From NCBI GenBank assembly GCA_009859145.1, contig VRVR01000026.1:252446-316445 (forward strand): DNA of 64,000 nt, written 5' to 3'. This stretch comes from Andalucia godoyi. Taxonomy: Eukaryota > Discoba > Jakobea > Jakobida > Andaluciidae. Positions 28,298-38,121 of this stretch are shown one piece after another. The position numbers and the translations under genes were made by a program. The stretch's first letter is position 1. The number at the start of each line of letters is the position of its first letter. The notes under the pieces are model-generated. The model ran no database searches. It was not told the origin of the DNA and was given only the letters and a program-made list of their open reading frames with translations.

Positions 28298-29134
28298 CTA
28301 GCCGTCGTTTGTTTGGTTCGGCAGGATGCCTCCCCGAGCGCTGAGCCGTGCAGGCGCTGCAGCGGCATTCGATTTCTGCAGCGTTGTTCTGCTCGATGAG
28401 ATTTCCCCGATGATTCTCGCCCTTGCAGCCGCAGTACGCTCTTCGGCCTCTCGGTCACCGTCGACACGACCCCGTTTCCCTTGTTGTCCCATATTTTCAA
28501 GCATGACGAACGCGACGAGCGCTAGCACAACCGTGATGATCGCAAGTCCTGATGCCAGCACCTCGAGGATCCATCCGTAAGAAGGGCCCCATGTTTCTTC
28601 GACTCCGCCAAGCGTCTCGGACCCTGTAAACGCAAACTCCTCGCACGGACCCGAGGCTACCGGAATCGTTGCGCATATGACCAAGTGCACAAACGACGAT
28701 AGGAACCGTGCCCATGCAGCAACCAGCAGGAAAAACGCCAGGAGAAAGAACGACGCGAAGCACAACACCCACGTCTCCATCTTCAGTCCTTGGAACCGTG
28801 CCTGCAGCTCTCGAAGGACCTTGTAGCTGATCCCGACAAGCACCAACCCTATGAGACTCAGCGCAAACCCCGATCTTGCGAGACCCTGGACGTGCTGTAA
28901 CTCAGCCTCTGCTCGCGCAGGCACCTCCGACATGTTTGCATACTCGTGCGTCTCGCAACCCACATTTTCCACACACGTCGACTGTTTCTCGAGTGTGTAC
29001 GTATGCGTCGTCGTCCCTCTCTTATAAACGAACCACGGCGTGCTGGAGCTCATCGCCACCGCGGAAAGACCGCTGATCGCTGCAGACATGACCAGGATCA
29101 TCGCCGTAACGACCCGCACCACTTTAGTCTTCAT
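28298..29134 (-). CDS. Four-transmembrane protein, claudin/PMP22-like topology
   Basis: The product is 278 aa with four hydrophobic helices. One is at the N-terminus (about 8-28). It is followed by an extracellular loop with three Cys (STCVENVGCETHEYANMS, including an N-glycosylation sequon), then helices at about 88-108 and 122-145. A second loop with paired Cys comes next, then a fourth helix at about 190-212. The tail is basic/Ala-rich and cytosolic. The layout, long first loop and short N-terminus, is that of claudin/PMP22/Sur7-type tetraspan proteins, but the W-GLW-C-C signature is absent. No family can be assigned. It is divergent from the GT2 gene. Confidence 0.6.
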   Translation of the reverse strand: MKTKVVRVVTAMILVMSAAISGLSAVAMSSSTPWFVYKRGTTTHTYTLEKQSTCVENVGCETHEYANMSEVPARAEAELQHVQGLARSGFALSLIGLVLVGISYKVLRELQARFQGLKMETWVLCFASFFLLAFFLLVAAWARFLSSFVHLVICATIPVASGPCEEFAFTGSETLGGVEETWGPSYGWILEVLASGLAIITVVLALVAFVMLENMGQQGKRGRVDGDREAEERTAAARARIIGEISSSRTTLQKSNAAAAPARLSARGGILPNQTNDG

Positions 29135-29724
29135 TCCTTTGACACGGATTCCCCAGTCTCCTCTTCTCTATCTCTATCGTTATCTTTATCTGTATACTCT
29201 TTCATCACAGTATGAACCGTAATGATACGCGAATGCTTCGCTTTCCTCTTTTATTTCAGACTGCTGCTGAGCTGCGTAATCCCCTTTTGTTTTGGGGGGA
29301 GTTTGACAATGAAAACCGCTGTAGATGCAGCACACGCCCTCCTTTCATGCAGCTGCGGCTTGAGGCTAGCGGCTTGAGTCTGCGTCGTACTTCCAGTTCG
29401 GCACCCCGTAGTGGACGTCGACAAAGACGAACCACACGAATTCCCGCTTTCCTCAAAGGCCGCCTATATTCGTCCTTCCACACACACACACACATACACA
29501 CACAGATACATGTCCATGCTTATTTATTTGTGCATAAGCTCTTGCTTTTTGATTTTAAATCCTTTAAATCCTTCTTTTTCTTCTCCCGTGCTGAAAAAAG
29601 GCTCCGTTTCAAAGCATACACGCAGAGAAAAGAAGAGAAAATAAGAGAAGAGAGAAGACAGACACATACACACACACACACACACACATACATACAGAGC
29701 GTGTGTGCACGTTGACTGTAGAAG
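29135..29724. other. Divergent intergenic region with two (CA)n tracts
   Basis: Between the 4-TM gene (minus) and the glycosyltransferase (plus). CA-rich tracts lie at about 29480-29505 and 29661-29693. An ATG-initiated open frame (about 29212-29715) crosses both tracts, has no motif and is probably noncoding. Confidence 0.5.
29661..29693. repeat. (CA)n microsatellite
   Basis: A near-perfect CA dinucleotide run lies about 30 bp upstream of the glycosyltransferase start codon, probably in its leader. Confidence 0.9.
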
Positions 29725-30897
29725 ATGACGTCTACGGCTGCCTGCGAGAGTGGAGCAGGCCCGTCGATATGGCGGATATTCAAACACACGTGTTTACAGT
29801 CGCTGTCGATTTTGTTTCATTCTTCGGTTTCGAGTGCGTTTGAGCGCGTCGTTCTTGTTGGGCTTCACTGGATTGCGATCTTGTCGTACTGGAGAGGGTA
29901 TTTCCGCCCACTGACGACCAGGAGGCTTGCGGCGTGTGATTCTGTGAAGAAGGCGCTGTGTTGTGCTTGTGACGAAAAGCATGCTCCTGCTGCGTTGTTA
30001 GGTCGCGATGTCGTGACGGAGGAACAGGAGTGCAGTCCAAAGAAGTGTGGGGAAAAAAAGAAGCCGGTTGTGGCAGTGTGCATCCCAGTGTATCTGCGGT
30101 GCACTGAAGATGCAGATCAGCTGCGACGACTGGTGCGGTCGATCGTGTTGCAGAATGTCACTCCGGATGCGATTGTCATTGTCGATGATGGATCGCCGAT
30201 TGCATTTCCGGACAGTTTGGATCACGTCAAACACGAGTTTGGTGCATCGACGTGTGTGATCCATGTCGAGCGCCTGGCTGCGAACTGCGGGCCGGCGTTC
30301 GCTCGGAATGTTGCAGTGGACATTTCGCTGCGGCGGTTCGATCCGGACTTCATTGCGTTCACAGACAGCGACTGCATTGCAGATTGTAGCTGGATCCAAA
30401 ATGCCGTTCGCCGTCTGCAGGCGGACTCCTCCACGGATCTGCTGAGTGGAAGGACGTACAGTTTTGACTGCTCGCTTGCGTTTCTTGGATACTATGTTGG
30501 CAGATACCACGACTGCATGGGGACACTGAACGGCCGCAGAATCGTCAGAGAAAAGGCGGTCAACGCAGAGTACGAATTGTTGTTCGCACCTACTTGCAAT
30601 CTTTTTGTGCGAGCTGGCGTGTTTGAGCAGGTGCGCTTCTCCGACGCATTTCCGACGTCCGCGTACGAGGATGTGGACTTTTCGCTCGTGTGTAGGTCGA
30701 AGGGACTGTCAATTGGACTTGACCCCAATGTGATCATTTTTCACGATTACTGCGGACGGTCGGAGGACTCCATGGAAATACTCACCAAGTTCCGAAACCA
30801 GTTCCGCAAGTACGGCCAGTCTGCTCCACTCTGCGCCCAGCTTCATCCCGAATTTCAACAGTGGTTTGCCGTCTCAAAGTCTGTTCCTGCTCTTTGA
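29725..30897 (+). CDS. Family 2 glycosyltransferase
   Basis: The product is 390 aa. Residues about 110-370 form a GT-A fold. The nucleotide-binding start is VVAVCIPVYLRCTEDADQL, with IVIVDDGSP providing the conserved Asp residues. FARNVAVDISLR and FIAFTDSDCIAD provide the DxD-type metal/UDP-sugar motif. Further on, YEDVDFSLVCRSKGLSI matches the ED-x-DF acceptor-base motif of GT2 enzymes. The N-terminal 100 residues include a hydrophobic stretch (LHWIAILSYWRGYF) that could be a weak membrane anchor, and a Cys-rich linker. It probably transfers a sugar from a nucleotide donor to a glycan or lipid. Donor and acceptor are not deducible, and no polymer-channel helices are present, so a processive synthase is unlikely. 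Confidence 0.85.
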   Translation: MTSTAACESGAGPSIWRIFKHTCLQSLSILFHSSVSSAFERVVLVGLHWIAILSYWRGYFRPLTTRRLAACDSVKKALCCACDEKHAPAALLGRDVVTEEQECSPKKCGEKKKPVVAVCIPVYLRCTEDADQLRRLVRSIVLQNVTPDAIVIVDDGSPIAFPDSLDHVKHEFGASTCVIHVERLAANCGPAFARNVAVDISLRRFDPDFIAFTDSDCIADCSWIQNAVRRLQADSSTDLLSGRTYSFDCSLAFLGYYVGRYHDCMGTLNGRRIVREKAVNAEYELLFAPTCNLFVRAGVFEQVRFSDAFPTSAYEDVDFSLVCRSKGLSIGLDPNVIIFHDYCGRSEDSMEILTKFRNQFRKYGQSAPLCAQLHPEFQQWFAVSKSVPAL

Positions 30898-31293
30898 ACC
30901 GTCGGTGGACAAACATGATGCAACGCCCCGTCAATATGTATGCACAGACTGCATTGCGCCGCTTATCCTCCGTTTCCGTTTCCGCCCCTCCCTTTCCTGC
31001 GTGGTCGTCTAAATGGGCTGGAAATGCGTGCTTTCGCACAATTTACACAATTTTGTTATACTCTAAGGGGAACAGAGGGAAAGAAAGCCTGCTGCTGCGG
31101 ATGCAACAGGCATCCTGGAGCAACGCGGGAAAAAAAGAGACACATTCGTCCACGGCAAAAACACAGTACGATAAATAAAACCATAATATACAGCAAGCAG
31201 GAAACAAGGAAAAACAACAGAAACAAAGGAAAAAGGAATAAATAATGCCACCAAACAATAATAAATAAACAGAAAGAAAGAGAACAAAAGGAG
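30898..31293. other. Convergent intergenic region
   Basis: Spacer between the GT2 and DHHC 3' ends. The right half is A-rich with AATAAA words (for example near 31171, 31238 and 31260) consistent with poly(A) signals on the plus strand. No gene seen. Confidence 0.5.
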
Positions 31294-32847
31294 TTACGAG
31301 GAGTGGGAGCTAGGGGCTCGTGCAGCAATGCTCAATGGTGGTAGCCGAGCACGAGTTCGGCTGTCAGGGGGGTCCGAAATCGAAGAGAGCGTTTCCTGTC
31401 CATGGTGTCTTGAACGTCGCACCGGGCGTGCTGTGTTGTCATCGTCGTCTTCGGATTCCTCTGCTGGATTGCCGAGTTCAACAACACCCGGGGCAGAGGA
31501 CTGCTGATGGCACGGACGTTCCGGGTCATGCTCCAGGGTGGATGCATCGTATCGCCTATCCTCATCTGCGTCCGAACACAAATCCTCATCTGCGTCTCCA
31601 TCCATTGTGTGTCGTGGTTCATGAACATCGACTTCTCCACCAAGCGACCTTTGCGTCTCGGATCCAAGACCATGGTCATTCATCAGCAATGCTTGTCCCG
31701 TCGCGGTCTGGCCAGCTGCAGCAACTGCGATTTGCATCGAGCGCTGCGAACCTTGGGCTTCCAATCGACTTCGGGAGCCAGTCCGCGAGAGCCCAGCGGG
31801 ACCATGCGCACCGCTTGCTGTTCGAGTGACGTGCGGCTTCGAACGGGAATCTGACAGCGAAAGAGAGGATGAAGACGGCGACGCCATGTCGTCCATATTG
31901 CCACCATTATCGTTCGTGTCGCCTCCCTCCACACTGCCTCCACCATCGGCAGAATTTGCTGAAGCAACGGACGATGACTGCGCAAGAAGCTGACGCTGTC
32001 TCATGATCCACTCGTACGTCGTTAAGCCAGCTTTGAACAAGTAGATGTGAAACTTGAGCAGGTCTGCAAGCATGTAGAGTGCAACAAGCCCGAGGAAGAT
32101 GAACAAGCACCATGTAGATAGGAAAAAGTACTGCACCGCCTCTGCGTTCGATTGCGAGGAAATCGAATATGAACTCGCTATTCTGTCTCGCTGGCCCTCC
32201 GGCGTTGATGCATAGTCAGCAATTACGAACGCACACAGCGCAATGTGATAGAGAACGATTACAATGGACACACACACAAATACAAAGAACCACGAGTAGT
32301 TGCTCTTCTTTGCCACGCATGAATTGAGCCATCGACAATGATGGTCAAAGTGTGCCACGCACTTGTTGCAAGTTCTACAATGCTTGGACCCTTGAAGAAC
32401 GTATGAATCGCACAAGTAGCAGTAGAGCATCTGCGACAGATCGCGATTGTCTACCCGTGATGTCGCTTGCCCGTCCTCTGTACTCTCGTTTCCAGTCCGA
32501 GTATTGTGTGAGTCATACGGAACGTCATTCTCCACACTCTCAGGATCCTGTGAAATCTGTGATGAGCGGTATTTTTTGCCTACTCTCCTCCGCGGATACA
32601 CATACCGCTTGACGTTTGGATCTGCAGGATCCATGATTGCACAAGTGATATCCGTTCCAATGCATACAGCAAACAACACTCCATAAACTGTGCACATAAC
32701 GACACTGGACCCAGAAGCCAGCGCAACAGAAACTGTCAGCGCGAAATGAAGAGCAAACAGTCCAAATAAGAACCACGACAGCAGTTGTAATGAATCAAAC
32801 GGCTTCTGAAATCCATGTTGTCGAACAGGTTGCTGCTCAACGGTCAT
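31294..32847 (-). CDS. DHHC-type protein S-acyltransferase
   Basis: The product is 517 aa from the ATG at 32847. The frame stays open 171 bp upstream with further ATGs, but that region is C/A-rich leader-like DNA. Two hydrophobic helices (LLSWFLFGLFALHFALTVSV and MCTVYGVLFAVCIGTDITCA) precede the cysteine-rich domain, and two follow. The zinc-binding/catalytic domain has YCYLCDSYVLQGSKHCRTCN then CVAHFDHHCRWLNSCVAKKN-like spacing, with the DHHC active site at about residue 167. It transfers palmitate from CoA to cysteines of membrane-associated proteins at endomembranes or the plasma membrane. A TTxE motif follows TM4 imperfectly (TTYEW). The about 200-residue C-terminal tail is Ser/Asp-rich and disordered. 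Confidence 0.93.
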   Translation of the reverse strand: MTVEQQPVRQHGFQKPFDSLQLLSWFLFGLFALHFALTVSVALASGSSVVMCTVYGVLFAVCIGTDITCAIMDPADPNVKRYVYPRRRVGKKYRSSQISQDPESVENDVPYDSHNTRTGNESTEDGQATSRVDNRDLSQMLYCYLCDSYVLQGSKHCRTCNKCVAHFDHHCRWLNSCVAKKSNYSWFFVFVCVSIVIVLYHIALCAFVIADYASTPEGQRDRIASSYSISSQSNAEAVQYFFLSTWCLFIFLGLVALYMLADLLKFHIYLFKAGLTTYEWIMRQRQLLAQSSSVASANSADGGGSVEGGDTNDNGGNMDDMASPSSSSLSLSDSRSKPHVTRTASGAHGPAGLSRTGSRSRLEAQGSQRSMQIAVAAAGQTATGQALLMNDHGLGSETQRSLGGEVDVHEPRHTMDGDADEDLCSDADEDRRYDASTLEHDPERPCHQQSSAPGVVELGNPAEESEDDDDNTARPVRRSRHHGQETLSSISDPPDSRTRARLPPLSIAARAPSSHSS

Positions 32848-33148
32848 TTCATTCCGGATGCCCCACGCAGTTTCTCTTCTTTCTAAATCAAAAACACACA
32901 CCACACAAACCAGTCCCCCCCCTTCACCACACCAAAAGCAAAAACACGAAACTGACACAAATGAATACTGAAAAGACACCATAGAAAGAACTTTTAAGAA
33001 TGCAATAGAAAACTGCAAATGGAAAAAACAGCAGTTTGTTTAACTACAGTAAGCAGTCTCGATGGAATATTACTGGCCCTATTTTTCTATTTTTTAATTA
33101 ATTTTAGTACAGCAGAAGACGGTGATTGGGGGACAGTGTGATCGGCCT
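32848..33148. other. Intergenic region
   Basis: Promoter side of the DHHC gene and 3' flank of the TypA gene. It is AT-rich with no identifiable gene. Confidence 0.45.
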
Positions 33149-35110
33149 TCACTTTTTGCGATTGGCGACTTTGCGTTTTGCCGAGTCCAGAAGTTGTTTT
33201 CGAAGACGAATGGACGACGGGGTGACCTCGAGGCATTCGTCATCGCGCATGTACGTGATTGCGTCTTCCAAGGTTAAGATTCGGGGAGGAGTGAGCTTCA
33301 CCGTGTCGTCCCTCATGACGGTTCGAACATTACTCAAATGCTTTTCCTTGCTTGCGTTGCACTCGAGATCGTTATCACGAGTGTGCTCACCAATGACCAT
33401 TCCTTCGTACACTTCTTCCCCTGGAGAAACAAACAACTGGCCACGCGGCTCGAGAGCCAACAGCGCATACATCGTCGCAATGCCAGACTCAGACGAGATC
33501 AGAGCTCCCTTTTCGAGCTTGTCAATCGAACCTCGATAAGGCCCGTACTCCAAGAACAGCCGCTGCATCACCCCGGATCCGTGAGTGTCGTTCACAAATT
33601 CACGGCGGTATCCCATAAGACCGCGAGTCGGAACCTGGAACACGAGCCGAGACCGGCCTTGGTGAGTTGTGTAGTCCTTTAACTCCCCTTTCCGCAACGT
33701 CAACTTCTCAATCACCGTTCCGGCATAGTCGGCTTCTACATCAATAACTGCTTCTTCGATCGGTTCGGAGCCATCGTCCTTGAACAGGCACTTTGGCGGA
33801 TAGATCGACATTTCGAAACCTTCACGACGCATTGTTTCAATCAGGATTCCCAGCTGCAGCTCTCCACGTCCCCGAACCTCAAACGCTTCTCCGTTCGGAC
33901 TGATGGTGAGGTTGAGCGCAATGTTCGATTCCACTTCCTTTTCAAGTCGTTCGCGGATCATTGTGGAGGTCACCTTCTTACTCTTAGCGTCCTTTCCGGA
34001 CAGCGGACTGTCGTTCACTGCAAACATCATGCTGATTGTCGGAGGGTCAATCGGAATCGACGGAATGGGATCGACAATCGACAGGTCTGCAAGGGTAGAG
34101 TTCACTGTGGACTTTGGCAGGCCTGCAATTGACACAATGTCACCGGCAACTGCTTCGTCCACGGCAATCTGTGTCATCCCTTGCCTCCGCTTCAGAATCT
34201 TCATGATTCTATTGTCCTCGACAATATCCCCGTTTGGAGCAATCGAGTGGATACGCTGTCCAACTTTGACGGTGCCGCTTTGTACTCTTCCCAACAAACA
34301 CTTTCCAAAATACGAGTTGGATTCCAGCTGCGACACCAGCATCTGGAAGGCTGCAGTGGGGTCCACGTTCGGAGACGGGAATCGCTTCACTGCCGCAGCA
34401 AAGAATGCGGTGACATCTTGCACAGACTCGTCCTTCCAGTCTGTTCTGCACCATCCTTGTCGCGCAGAGGCATAGAGCACAGGGTAGTCCAGCTGTTCGT
34501 CATTTGCGTCGAGCTGGCAAAACAAGTCGAAGATCTCATTCTCAACAGGACCGCCAACACGAGTCGCCGCGGTTGGCCGATCAACCTTGTTGATCACCAC
34601 CATGGGCAGTTTGCCAGCCTGCAGAGCCTTCTTGAGCACAAATTTTGTCTGTGCCATCGGTCCTTCGGTAGCATCCACAACCAGCGCCACTCCATCTACC
34701 ATGCTCAGCGACCGCTCGACTTCGCCTCCAAAGTCTGCGTGCCCTGGAGTATCGCAAATGTTGAATGTGTACCCATTGAATGTAAGTTCCGTGGCCTTTG
34801 CAAGAATCGTGATTCCACGTTCTTTTTCCAGCTGATTCGAGTCCATTACTCGCTCCGACTCTGTTGAACCACTTCTTTGCGACAAGGACTCCTTCAGCAA
34901 ACAGTCCACAAGGCTCGTTTTCCCATGGTCGACGTGGGCAATAATGCTCAAATTTCGAATCTTTGAGATATCACGCACAACACTCGACGAGAAACACCGA
35001 CGAGACGCGGATCCAACAGCCGCCATTATTGTCATTGTCGTTGTCATCATCCTGCGATCTACTCCTCCCAAACGTCGGATCGCCAACGACCGACACTGCG
35101 AAAACAGCAT
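33149..35110 (-). CDS. TypA/BipA-family translational GTPase, probably organellar
   Basis: The product is 653 aa; a typical bacterial TypA has about 610. The extra N-terminal about 45 residues are rich in Arg, Ser and Thr with almost no acid (RRLGGVDRR, SRRCFSSS), a typical mitochondrial targeting sequence. GTPase motifs are G1 AHVDHGKTSL, switch I EKERGITILAK, G3 DTPGHADFGGEVER and G4 NKVDRPTA. The later part has the TypA domain order: domain II, EF-G III-like (EGFEMSIYPPKCLF), V-like (TRGLMGYRREFVNDTHGSGV), and the C-terminal domain with KLTPPRILTLEDAITYMRDD and RLRKQLLD. TypA binds the ribosome, and helps assembly and stress growth in bacteria and chloroplasts. In a heterotrophic protist it should serve the mitochondrial ribosome; targeting is inferred. 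Confidence 0.95.
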   Translation of the reverse strand: MLFSQCRSLAIRRLGGVDRRMMTTTMTIMAAVGSASRRCFSSSVVRDISKIRNLSIIAHVDHGKTSLVDCLLKESLSQRSGSTESERVMDSNQLEKERGITILAKATELTFNGYTFNICDTPGHADFGGEVERSLSMVDGVALVVDATEGPMAQTKFVLKKALQAGKLPMVVINKVDRPTAATRVGGPVENEIFDLFCQLDANDEQLDYPVLYASARQGWCRTDWKDESVQDVTAFFAAAVKRFPSPNVDPTAAFQMLVSQLESNSYFGKCLLGRVQSGTVKVGQRIHSIAPNGDIVEDNRIMKILKRRQGMTQIAVDEAVAGDIVSIAGLPKSTVNSTLADLSIVDPIPSIPIDPPTISMMFAVNDSPLSGKDAKSKKVTSTMIRERLEKEVESNIALNLTISPNGEAFEVRGRGELQLGILIETMRREGFEMSIYPPKCLFKDDGSEPIEEAVIDVEADYAGTVIEKLTLRKGELKDYTTHQGRSRLVFQVPTRGLMGYRREFVNDTHGSGVMQRLFLEYGPYRGSIDKLEKGALISSESGIATMYALLALEPRGQLFVSPGEEVYEGMVIGEHTRDNDLECNASKEKHLSNVRTVMRDDTVKLTPPRILTLEDAITYMRDDECLEVTPSSIRLRKQLLDSAKRKVANRKK

Positions 35111-35600
35111 TCTTCACAAACACAAACAAACAAACAAACACTCTAACCAACACTGTTCAGAAATACCTTTTCTTTTTCCTCGCCCTGGCCTTAACCCTTT
35201 TCGTTTTTAATTTCCTGTTTTTTTAAATAAAAAATTAAAAAACTAATGAAAAGCCTTTTTGTTTTTGTATGCTTTTCCCTTTCCCTTTTCTCTTTTCTCA
35301 TTGGATCTCAAAACGGGAAAAAGCGCACAGAGGAAAACCAAAGCGACAAAATAGAGGTTGCATAAAATGTTTCGCGCAATCAGAAATGCATCGACAAATG
35401 TCGACAGTCTTTCCTTTCCAAGGATTTTTTTTTTGGAAATTCCCGACAGAAAATGCCGACAATGCTTTCGAGGCTTTTAGTTTCTTCTTTGCTTTAGTAA
35501 TTTTTTCTTTTGCTTTTGAAAGCTCAAAGGTTTGCATGTTGTTTGAGTGAATTCGGTTTTTTGTTTTTTGTTTTGGTTTGTTGCTGTTGATCCATACGTG
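35111..35600. other. Divergent intergenic region
   Basis: AT-rich spacer between TypA (minus) and PAQR (plus) genes containing both promoters. T-rich tracts near 35215-35290 and 35560-35580 precede the PAQR start. No gene seen. Confidence 0.5.
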
Positions 35601-36584
35601 ATGAGTGCGGTTCTAAAGCAAAAGAAGCTGGGTGAGGAGTGCAACGGTGCGGAGGATCCTGGAGCGGCAAAGAAAGAGCCGAACTCGCTGTACCTTCGGA
35701 CGAAGCGCAGACTGCTCAAGTTCCACGAGGCACCGCATTATTTGCGTGACAATGAGTTTCTCGTGCGAGGCTATCGTCCATTGTTGTCTTTCAAGGAATG
35801 CGTCGAGTCCATTTACGCGTACCGGTCCAATGAGTTCTTTAACATATGGTCGCATCTGATTGGGACGTTTCTCTTCTCTGGAGTTCTCGTGTACATGCAG
35901 CTGTTTTTTGATTGGCCCCACGATGCCCCGGAGCACCGCATTATATTTTCCGTGTTCTTGGCTTCGGCTGCCGTCTGTTGCTTCCTTTCGACGATTTATC
36001 ATACATTTGGGTGCATGTCGGAGCGTATTTATCGCACCTTGTTGAAATGCGACTACATTGGCATCTCCACTCTCATCTCTGGGTCCATCAGCATACTTGT
36101 CTATTATCTGTTCTCGTGCAATCTGTACTGGAGAAACATGTATCTTTCAGGGATTGGCTTGCTGATGTTTGCTGGAATCGGATTCTCCAGCTGGGATACG
36201 TTCTACTCTGTTCATTTCCGCGTCGGTCGAGCCGCATTGTTTGTGCTCATGGGCGCATCGGGCATGGTCCCAGCGTGCCATTTCATGTTTGTCGTCGGCG
36301 CAGACGACATGCACAATTTTGGAATTGCGCTTCCGTTTGTCATCATGATGGCAACGTACTTGGCTGGCGCAATTGTGTTCGCCTCGCGTGTTCCAGAGCG
36401 GTGGAAACCTGGTCGGTTTGACATGTGCATGCACTCTCATACATACATGCACATCTCTGTTATCGTTGCTGCTTCCTTTCATCTTCTCGGTTCTGCAAGG
36501 CTCTACAACTATCTCCACAATCTCGACGACTTTTCGTGCTCCAAAAACTTTTGGCTCGAGCCCGACATGCTTGTCAAACTCTGA
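35601..36584 (+). CDS. PAQR-family (AdipoR/HlyIII-like) seven-TM protein
   Basis: The product is 327 aa from the ATG at 35601; upstream codons in frame begin with GTG only. The order of conserved blocks is that of adiponectin/progestin receptors. A cytosolic N-terminus contains LKFHEAPHYLRDNEFLVRGY and SFKECVESIYAYRSNEFFN. IWSHLIGTFLF starts TM1, SAAVCCFLSTIYHTFGC carries the S-x3-H zinc site, and DYIGISTLISGS starts TM3. The final HSHTYMHISVIVAASFH carries the two remaining zinc-ligand His residues. The zinc site in this family supports ceramidase-like hydrolase activity or receptor signalling. Seven helices are seen. It sits in the plasma membrane or Golgi by family precedent. Confidence 0.93.
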   Translation: MSAVLKQKKLGEECNGAEDPGAAKKEPNSLYLRTKRRLLKFHEAPHYLRDNEFLVRGYRPLLSFKECVESIYAYRSNEFFNIWSHLIGTFLFSGVLVYMQLFFDWPHDAPEHRIIFSVFLASAAVCCFLSTIYHTFGCMSERIYRTLLKCDYIGISTLISGSISILVYYLFSCNLYWRNMYLSGIGLLMFAGIGFSSWDTFYSVHFRVGRAALFVLMGASGMVPACHFMFVVGADDMHNFGIALPFVIMMATYLAGAIVFASRVPERWKPGRFDMCMHSHTYMHISVIVAASFHLLGSARLYNYLHNLDDFSCSKNFWLEPDMLVKL

Positions 36585-36655
36585 AAAATAAGGACAATCA
36601 TCCTTGCATCCTTGCATCATCGCATCCTTGCATCATCGCATTCTCGTACTCTATT

Positions 36656-37726
36656 TCATAATGTCCATCGGCGGCGATCTTCGTCGATATCCACCGGCGT
36701 GTACCAATCCGGCAGCATGAGGCTGGGGTTGAGCCGATAGTTCAAGAGCAGTTCGTCCTCTCCATGAATAAAGTCAGTCGACAGCAGCGCAACCGTTTTG
36801 ATGAGCACGTCCTGGTCTCCAAACAAGTACGGCTTCTTGTACCAGATGCAGGGAACATATGCAGCATACGTGCTTGCAAAAGAAGCAGGAATGTCCACCG
36901 GTACAATCATGACATTCGGCTTCCTACCAGCCGGAGGATGATTGACTCGGTGTGCTTGTGCAAACGGATGGTTTGGGTGCGCACCACACTCTCTCCCGCT
37001 CCGATCGTCCACAGAATCGGGCTCCTCCCCGTGTTCTTCATTCTCCCTGATCCACTCGAGTGCCCGCTTCGACGCACTGGAAAACACGCTGCTTTCCGCA
37101 GCGTCCACCACAGTTCCATCGTACCGCCCCACCAGATACAAGTTTGGCTCTCCATTTGCAAGCCTGAACGGCACACTTTTCGCATCCTGTGCACTGTACA
37201 CCATACCAGGATAGATCTGCATCACGGTTCCCGGTGGAATGGTCACCGCATCGCCGTCGGTCTTTGCAAACACACCAAGCCCGGCCTTCGGATGGATGTC
37301 TGACTGGGCAACCGCACAGCAAAACCCAAGTTGGGCATGCAGCAACGCATCGTCCATCGGCATAAGCTGGACACTATGCTGTGGATCCGACGCGTCGACT
37401 GCGTCTGCATCCAGCGGATTGCTCGCACTCCACTGCGTTCTGAATCGAACGGAAGCTCCGCCACCTCCTGCCGCTCGGAAAGCCTGATGACTGGCCCAAG
37501 TCGCTTTCAGCACCGCCTCAATCTGCCGGTTCACATGTGACTTTACATACGCACGTACTGCAGCTATCGGCGGCACCGACGTGTCCACCGTACCGTTCTC
37601 CCGCGAATACAGCGCAAGATACGCACGGATCAAATCAGCATGCTCCTGCATTCCTTGCTTTTCAAACTTGTTTTTGATCGCCCTCGCTGTCCATCGATCC
37701 AACAGCCCTCGAATCACCGAAAGCAT
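36656..37726 (-). CDS. SET-domain protein, SETD9-like
   Basis: The product is 356 aa. The N-terminal about 120 residues are helical. The SET-like region begins near KAGLGVFAKTDGDAVTIPPG, followed by TVMQIYPGMVY, as in SETD9 (GVF...PGT...YPG). After a linker come NHPPAGRKPNVMIVPVDIPA, corresponding to the NH-x-C/S motif in which SETD9 has divergent residues, and DVLIKTVALLSTDFIHGEDE followed by LLLNYRL, the E-L-x-x-N-Y closing motif. These are the SAM and substrate-binding elements of lysine methyltransferases, although the canonical NHSCxPN is not intact, so activity is uncertain. The substrate is unknown. It overlaps nothing and ends about 70 bp from the PAQR 3' end, convergent. Confidence 0.8.
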   Translation of the reverse strand: MLSVIRGLLDRWTARAIKNKFEKQGMQEHADLIRAYLALYSRENGTVDTSVPPIAAVRAYVKSHVNRQIEAVLKATWASHQAFRAAGGGGASVRFRTQWSASNPLDADAVDASDPQHSVQLMPMDDALLHAQLGFCCAVAQSDIHPKAGLGVFAKTDGDAVTIPPGTVMQIYPGMVYSAQDAKSVPFRLANGEPNLYLVGRYDGTVVDAAESSVFSSASKRALEWIRENEEHGEEPDSVDDRSGRECGAHPNHPFAQAHRVNHPPAGRKPNVMIVPVDIPASFASTYAAYVPCIWYKKPYLFGDQDVLIKTVALLSTDFIHGEDELLLNYRLNPSLMLPDWYTPVDIDEDRRRWTL

Positions 37727-38017
37727 TTCCTCACCTCACTTCACCTCTCTCTTCACCCGGAAGCATTCGCTCTGAAACACACACAGACATGAGCACTTAT
37801 CTGTATGCTTACCAGTACGACACAAAGTCATTCGATCAGCCTTACCGTAGTCCATGCCCGTTTTTTGAAACAATAAAAGGTCCAACTACAGTCCGCTGCG
37901 GAGAGTTTCCCAGATAATCTCTGCCAGCTTCCGAAAGGAGAAACGGGTGTTCTGGAATCCTCGTTTTCAGCAGCAGCAGCACACACATAGAAGGAAGGAA
38001 GGAAGGAAGGAAGGAAG

Positions 38018-38055
<38 letters not shown>

Positions 38056-38121
38056 GGCTTACAGACCCATACGAGCATACAGAGGTGGAGATCATAGGAA
38101 CACAGACACAGAGCTCAAAGG
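37727..38121. other. Divergent intergenic region with GGAA/GAAA/GA tract
   Basis: Between the SETD9-like gene (minus) and PH-protein gene (plus). It contains a compound microsatellite (separate entry) close to the plus-strand start. No gene seen. Confidence 0.5.
37991..38057. repeat. Compound (GGAA)n(GAAA)n(GA)n microsatellite
   Basis: Three adjoining purine repeats run about 65 bp and end about 65 bp before the PH-protein ATG, likely in its promoter or leader. Confidence 0.95.

Noticed and set aside
29212-29715. 167-codon plus-strand frame
   Set aside because: Crosses two CA tracts, giving Thr-His runs, and has no recognisable domain.
32848-33018. Longer DHHC protein start
   Set aside because: Adds Cys/Val-rich residues from leader-like DNA; the 32847 ATG is in good context and precedes the conserved N-terminus.
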